The notes under the pieces: generated by a model
What the model saw: only the letters and a program-made list of their open reading frames with translations
The model's database searches: none
Told to the model about the DNA's origin: nothing
NCBI RefSeq assembly: GCF_040649515.1
Contig: NZ_JBEZFP010000132.1
Location: 1 to 25,749 of the forward strand
Direction: 5' to 3'
Length of the DNA: 25,749 nucleotides
Origin: Yinghuangia elevatio
GTDB lineage: Bacteria; Actinomycetota; Actinomycetes; Streptomycetales; Streptomycetaceae
Program-made: the position numbers and the translations under genes
Part shown: positions 23,225-25,749 of the stretch, in pieces
How the letters are laid out: every line of letters starts with the position of its first letter
How positions within the stretch are numbered: the stretch's first letter is position 1

Positions 23225-24067
23225 TCATGACATCGTCGCCCCGTGATCGGCGGGGTCGTCTCGGACGATCTGGGGCAGGGATTCGGGGGGACTCGCGCTG
23301 GCGAGGCGCCTGACGATTTCCAGTAGGAGCGTGTACGGCACGGGTTCCTCCTCACCGAGTCCGTAGAGCTCGGTGAATAGCTCACCGGCGTCGGGGATGC
23401 GGCGGCCAAGGGTCCACACCTTCCCCATCGCGTCGCGTAGCTCCACAGCCATTACGGACTCGCGTCGGACGGTCTTCTTGAGCTCAGCGATTTCCTGGCG
23501 TGCCGCTTCCAACTGCTGTAGGGCCTCGGCGTGATCCCGCCGGAACCGGCTGGCGGTCCTGGCCGCGTGCATGACCAACCGACGCGGAGCCGGGTCGGTA
23601 GCGGCGACTCCGTACTCCTCGTGGATTGCCTCCAGCACAGAGCCGAGGTCAGCGCGTGTTGAATGCTCGACGAGACTGGCGGCGAGTTCCGCCACGGTGG
23701 CCGTCTCATACGAAGGAGCGTCGTCAGGAGCCGTGTCGGCGGGCGGTGGAGCATCGGCGGCAAGGCGCCACAGAGTGTGGAAGTCCAGCACGGTGGCGCG
23801 GACGTCCGGTTGACGGATCGACAGCTGGGCGAGCTGACGCACGCACGCCTCCAGACGAATCCAGGAAGGCACCCCGCGGCCGTGAAGCAAGGCGGCAATG
23901 GTTTCGTGGCTGACCATCGCGCCCAGGTCGTTGTTGTCGCAGATGAGTTTGGCCAGCTTGCGCGTGCCGGGGCGGCCTGCCTCGGTGTAGAGCTGGTGAA
24001 ACGACATGACCAGGTCCCGCCGTGGGCCTGGCGGCAGTTGCTCCTGGCTCGGCATCGAGATCGCCAT
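23225..24067 (-). CDS. XRE-like regulator with coiled coil
   Basis: This 280-residue protein starts at ATG 24067 with AAAGGAG 4 bases upstream. The first third is helical and DNA-binding in style: RRDLVMSFHQLYTEAGRP (16-33), RKLAKLICDNNDLGAMVSHE (36-55) and TIAALLHGRGVPSWIRLEAC (56-75). The pattern resembles N-terminal helix-turn-helix domains of Streptomyces regulators that precede signalling domains. A coiled coil (EALQQLEAARQEIAELKKTV, 181-200) follows, then a helical end. No enzyme domain is evident. It converges with the Uma2 gene with no gap, so the two overlap at transcript level. Confidence 0.75.
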   Translation of the reverse strand: MAISMPSQEQLPPGPRRDLVMSFHQLYTEAGRPGTRKLAKLICDNNDLGAMVSHETIAALLHGRGVPSWIRLEACVRQLAQLSIRQPDVRATVLDFHTLWRLAADAPPPADTAPDDAPSYETATVAELAASLVEHSTRADLGSVLEAIHEEYGVAATDPAPRRLVMHAARTASRFRRDHAEALQQLEAARQEIAELKKTVRRESVMAVELRDAMGKVWTLGRRIPDAGELFTELYGLGEEEPVPYTLLLEIVRRLASASPPESLPQIVRDDPADHGATMS

Positions 24068-24388
24068 GTCGCTCCTTTGCTCACGGTGCCTAGTTTTGCC
24101 AAGTGTCGTGTGCTCAGCGTAAGGCACTGCTGGGGGCGCGGAGCGGGCTTCGCCTAGAAACGAACGAGTTCGAGCCGCCTACTGACGGCTTGCGCCTAAC
24201 CCGCGACATGCAGTCCCGCCGGGGCTTCACGCTGGTTGATACGCCCTGGCGTTCGGTCTGGGGCGTACGAAAGCCCCACCGTGTCCTGTGGTCTGTGGCG
24301 CAGAGGACGGAACACGGCGGGGCCCGAGCCCGAAAGGGGCCTCAATGCACAGTAGCGTTGCGGCAGCAGGAAACCCGGGGGCACCCGG
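24068..24388. other. Divergent intergenic region, no supported gene
   Basis: These 321 bases carry the promoter of the XRE-like gene and presumably that of the small membrane protein. The only structure noticed is a weak GGCCC/GGGCC pairing at about 24322-24341. No start with a ribosome binding site is present. Confidence 0.4.
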
Positions 24389-24643
24389 ATGACGACCATC
24401 AGGCTGCTCACCATGCTGACGCTGATCGCTATCGCAGCGTCGATCGGACTTGCCTACGCGGCCATTCGACGCCACCAGGGCACACGCTGGTCCGAGGCCT
24501 TCGTCGACGGCGTGAAGGGCTTCGCAGCAACAGTCGGATTCGGGGTCTTTGTCGTCGCTTTCATCTGGATGGCGGACACCACGACGGCCAGCACGGCCTC
24601 AAGCCCTTCCTCGTGCGCGGCAGCAGCAAGCCCGCCACACTGA
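24389..24643 (+). CDS. Two-helix membrane protein with RRHQ-RWS motif
   Basis: This 84-residue protein starts at ATG 24389; the ribosome binding site is poor. Two transmembrane segments, about 5-26 (LLTMLTLIAIAASIGLAYAA) and 43-61 (KGFAATVGFGVFVVAFIWM), flank the basic turn AIRRHQGTRWSEAF (25-38). The turn and spacing match the 17326-17598 protein, which points to a shared family of unknown function. The end is Ala/Ser/Thr rich. A 17-bp terminator follows. Confidence 0.68.
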   Translation: MTTIRLLTMLTLIAIAASIGLAYAAIRRHQGTRWSEAFVDGVKGFAATVGFGVFVVAFIWMADTTTASTASSPSSCAAAASPPH

Positions 24644-24655
24644 CCAACCTCGGTA

Positions 24656-24694
24656 GGCGTACTGCGGGGCAGCCAACCTGCCCCGCAGTACGCC
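24656..24694 (+). terminator. Strong intrinsic terminator
   Basis: GGCGTACTGCGGGGCAG (24656-24672) pairs perfectly over 17 bases with 24678-24694 around the loop CCAAC. It lies 12 bases after the stop of the small membrane protein gene and is the longest perfect stem noted in the window. Confidence 0.88.
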
Positions 24695-24742
24695 GTTCGA
24701 TTAGCTCCCCGGTTCCAGTCCCCAACGGGCGTTCCAAGACCG

Positions 24743-24840
24743 GCACCGACATCGACCGCCTCGTCCAGGCCGGGCAGACCACTCCGCCACGGAGCCGTTC
24801 CCGTTCGATATCGACCCGGGCGCGCCTTGTCCGCCGCTAG
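24743..24840 (+). pseudogene. 3' fragment of a Uma2-family gene
   Basis: This stretch matches the last ~100 bases of the intact Uma2 gene (about 23122-23224). Shared blocks include CTCGTCCAGGCC, GAGCCGTTCCC and TTCGAT-TCGACCC. At protein level, GTDIDRLVQAGQTT matches GTYTDRLVQACQTT. A small deletion after ACCACT shifts the frame, so EPFPFDIDPG is read in another frame. No 5' part is present; the fragment begins 49 bases after the terminator. It is a remnant of a second Uma2 copy. Confidence 0.75.
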
Positions 24841-24941
24841 GGCACGCAGCGCGACACAGAATGTCGGGGTCGGCGGCTAGCGTAGTCCGATTCGGCTGTG
24901 CAACCTGCGCAACCAGGTCCGCAGAAGGACATCGAACGCCC

Positions 24942-25598
24942 ATGACGAACATCCTTCGGGCCGCGTGGGTCCCGGACGACGACCCGCATCGGGACTGGGA
25001 GATCGCCGCTCAGCTCGCCGTCGACTGGATCCGCGAGGAATGCGCCGACCAACGCGCCAACGGCGTCCTGGTCCTGAACGCCTTCGGCGCGGAGCAGTCG
25101 GTCCCCGCACTGCGCCGGTTCACCGCCCAGCACGCAGCCACGACCCCGCGGGCTGGCCGGAACCGCGCCGACAGCGGCCTCGGCCCTGTACTTGCCTACG
25201 TCCCCACCGAGCGCACCCTCGACTTCGCCGCAGGCCTGGCCCGCGGCTCGTCGCTCGCGGTCGTGGAGGGGAGCAGCTCCCCCCTGGAGGGCAGGGCCCG
25301 CGAACTCGGCGCCGTCGACCTGACCCGCCCCGACGAAACGCCGACGCCGATCGAGTCCGCGCTGACGGCCGCGATCGGGCGACTGCACTTCTACTCGAAC
25401 AACAGCTTCAGCGTCCAGTTCGGCAAGCAACGAGCCCAGCGCATCCTCGAGGACCTGCGCGGCGAAGACCTCCTCGACCGCGAGCTCATCCTCGGAGCCC
25501 TCGTCGCCCGAGGCGTATCCGACCGCGGTGTCCGCAACCTCGACAAACTCATCGAGTCGGTTGTCTCAGGAGACTCGTCGCGGACTCACGTCTCCTGA
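24942..25598 (+). CDS. Hypothetical protein, 218 residues
   Basis: The start is taken at ATG 24942, preceded by AGAAGGAC; the frame is open upstream to 24861 but less protein-like there. The sequence is that of a soluble alpha/beta protein: DWEIAAQLAVDWIREECADQ (19-38 approx.), NGVLVLNAFGAEQSVPALRR, LGPVLAYVPTERTLDFAAGL and SSLAVVEGSSSPLEGRAREL. This alternation of strands and helices resembles a nucleotide- or ligand-binding fold, but no P-loop or catalytic motif is present. A C-terminal helical part (RILEDLRGEDLLDRELILGA) follows. I do not recognise the family. Confidence 0.72.
   Translation: MTNILRAAWVPDDDPHRDWEIAAQLAVDWIREECADQRANGVLVLNAFGAEQSVPALRRFTAQHAATTPRAGRNRADSGLGPVLAYVPTERTLDFAAGLARGSSLAVVEGSSSPLEGRARELGAVDLTRPDETPTPIESALTAAIGRLHFYSNNSFSVQFGKQRAQRILEDLRGEDLLDRELILGALVARGVSDRGVRNLDKLIESVVSGDSSRTHVS
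25567..25597 (+). repeat. Inverted repeat over the stop of the 24942-25598 gene
   Basis: CAGGAGAC (25567-25574) pairs perfectly with GTCTCCTG (25590-25597) across 15 bases, ending at the stop codon. It is a weak terminator candidate. Confidence 0.35.
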
Positions 25599-25749
25599 CG
25601 AGGCTGGTCGATGCGGCGTTCCCCACCCCGGGTCGCCGTCTGCCGGGGATGGTCAACACCACCGTGGTGGGTTGGACCAAAGCCGGTCCGGCGGTCCTAT
25701 GCATCCCGCTCGGGTCGGTTAGTGCCAGGTCCCCCTGCGGCTGCTTTAG
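25599..25749. other. Window end, no supported gene
   Basis: An imperfect palindrome at about 25651-25678 is centred on ACCACCGTGGTGG and flanked by CAAC/GTTG. It could be the terminator of the preceding gene or an operator. No coding region is supported. Confidence 0.35.

Noticed and set aside
24160..24190. GTTCGAGCC resembling a tRNA T-loop
   Set aside because: The flanks cannot form a T stem and no acceptor or anticodon arms can be built around it.
1..25749. CRISPR array, rRNA, tRNA or insertion-sequence transposase
   Set aside because: No regularly spaced repeats of CRISPR type, no RNA gene signatures and no transposase-like catalytic motif were seen on either strand.

Overview
High-GC actinobacterial DNA, almost certainly from a Streptomyces or close relative. 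The deciding feature is an adjacent pair at 19838-22487 that I recognise as tap and tpg, the telomere-associated protein and the terminal protein that cap linear Streptomyces chromosomes and plasmids. The window therefore comes from a linear plasmid or a chromosome arm. The rest fits such accessory DNA: many small genes of unknown function, toxin-like and nuclease genes, remnants and repeats. There are no rRNA or tRNA genes, no CRISPR array and no clear insertion sequence. All functions are read from sequence patterns and family memory; no search was run.

Layout. 1-1188: a 5'-truncated hypothetical gene, a multiply frameshifted pseudogene and a small hypothetical gene. 1639-3027 (-): a 462-residue protein with a central helix-turn-helix, a palindromic operator candidate before it and a strong terminator after it. 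3303-6548: two copies of a structured ~220 bp non-coding repeat offset by exactly 3,000 bp, flanking a small membrane protein, a ribbon-helix-helix protein and a secreted HNH nuclease. 6808-7011: a cold-shock protein with a hairpin-rich leader. 7119-9133 (-): a beta-rich unknown, Ku, and a C-terminally anchored small protein. 9620-10285: a DUF6247-like protein and a small RelE-like partner, a possible toxin-antitoxin pair. 10330-16702: a defence-like block with an OLD-family ATPase/TOPRIM nuclease and a STAND NTPase on the minus strand, divergent from a CoiA-like nuclease. 16813-17598: a small acidic protein and a two-helix membrane protein.

17917-22487: a tandem zeta-toxin-like kinase whose second P-loop has lost its lysine, transcribed divergently from tap-tpg across an intergenic region with iteron-like repeats. 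22661-24067: a Uma2 nuclease tail-to-tail with a helix-turn-helix regulator. 24389-25598: a second two-helix membrane protein with the RRHQ-RWS motif, a degraded Uma2 fragment and a hypothetical protein.

The most notable points are the zeta-like gene coupled to the telomere operon, the duplicated structured element, and the STAND/OLD/CoiA-like cluster. Convergent gene ends are often separated by long perfect hairpins (7046-7079, 10304-10319, 17256-17320), consistent with tidy transcription units in an otherwise mosaic region.
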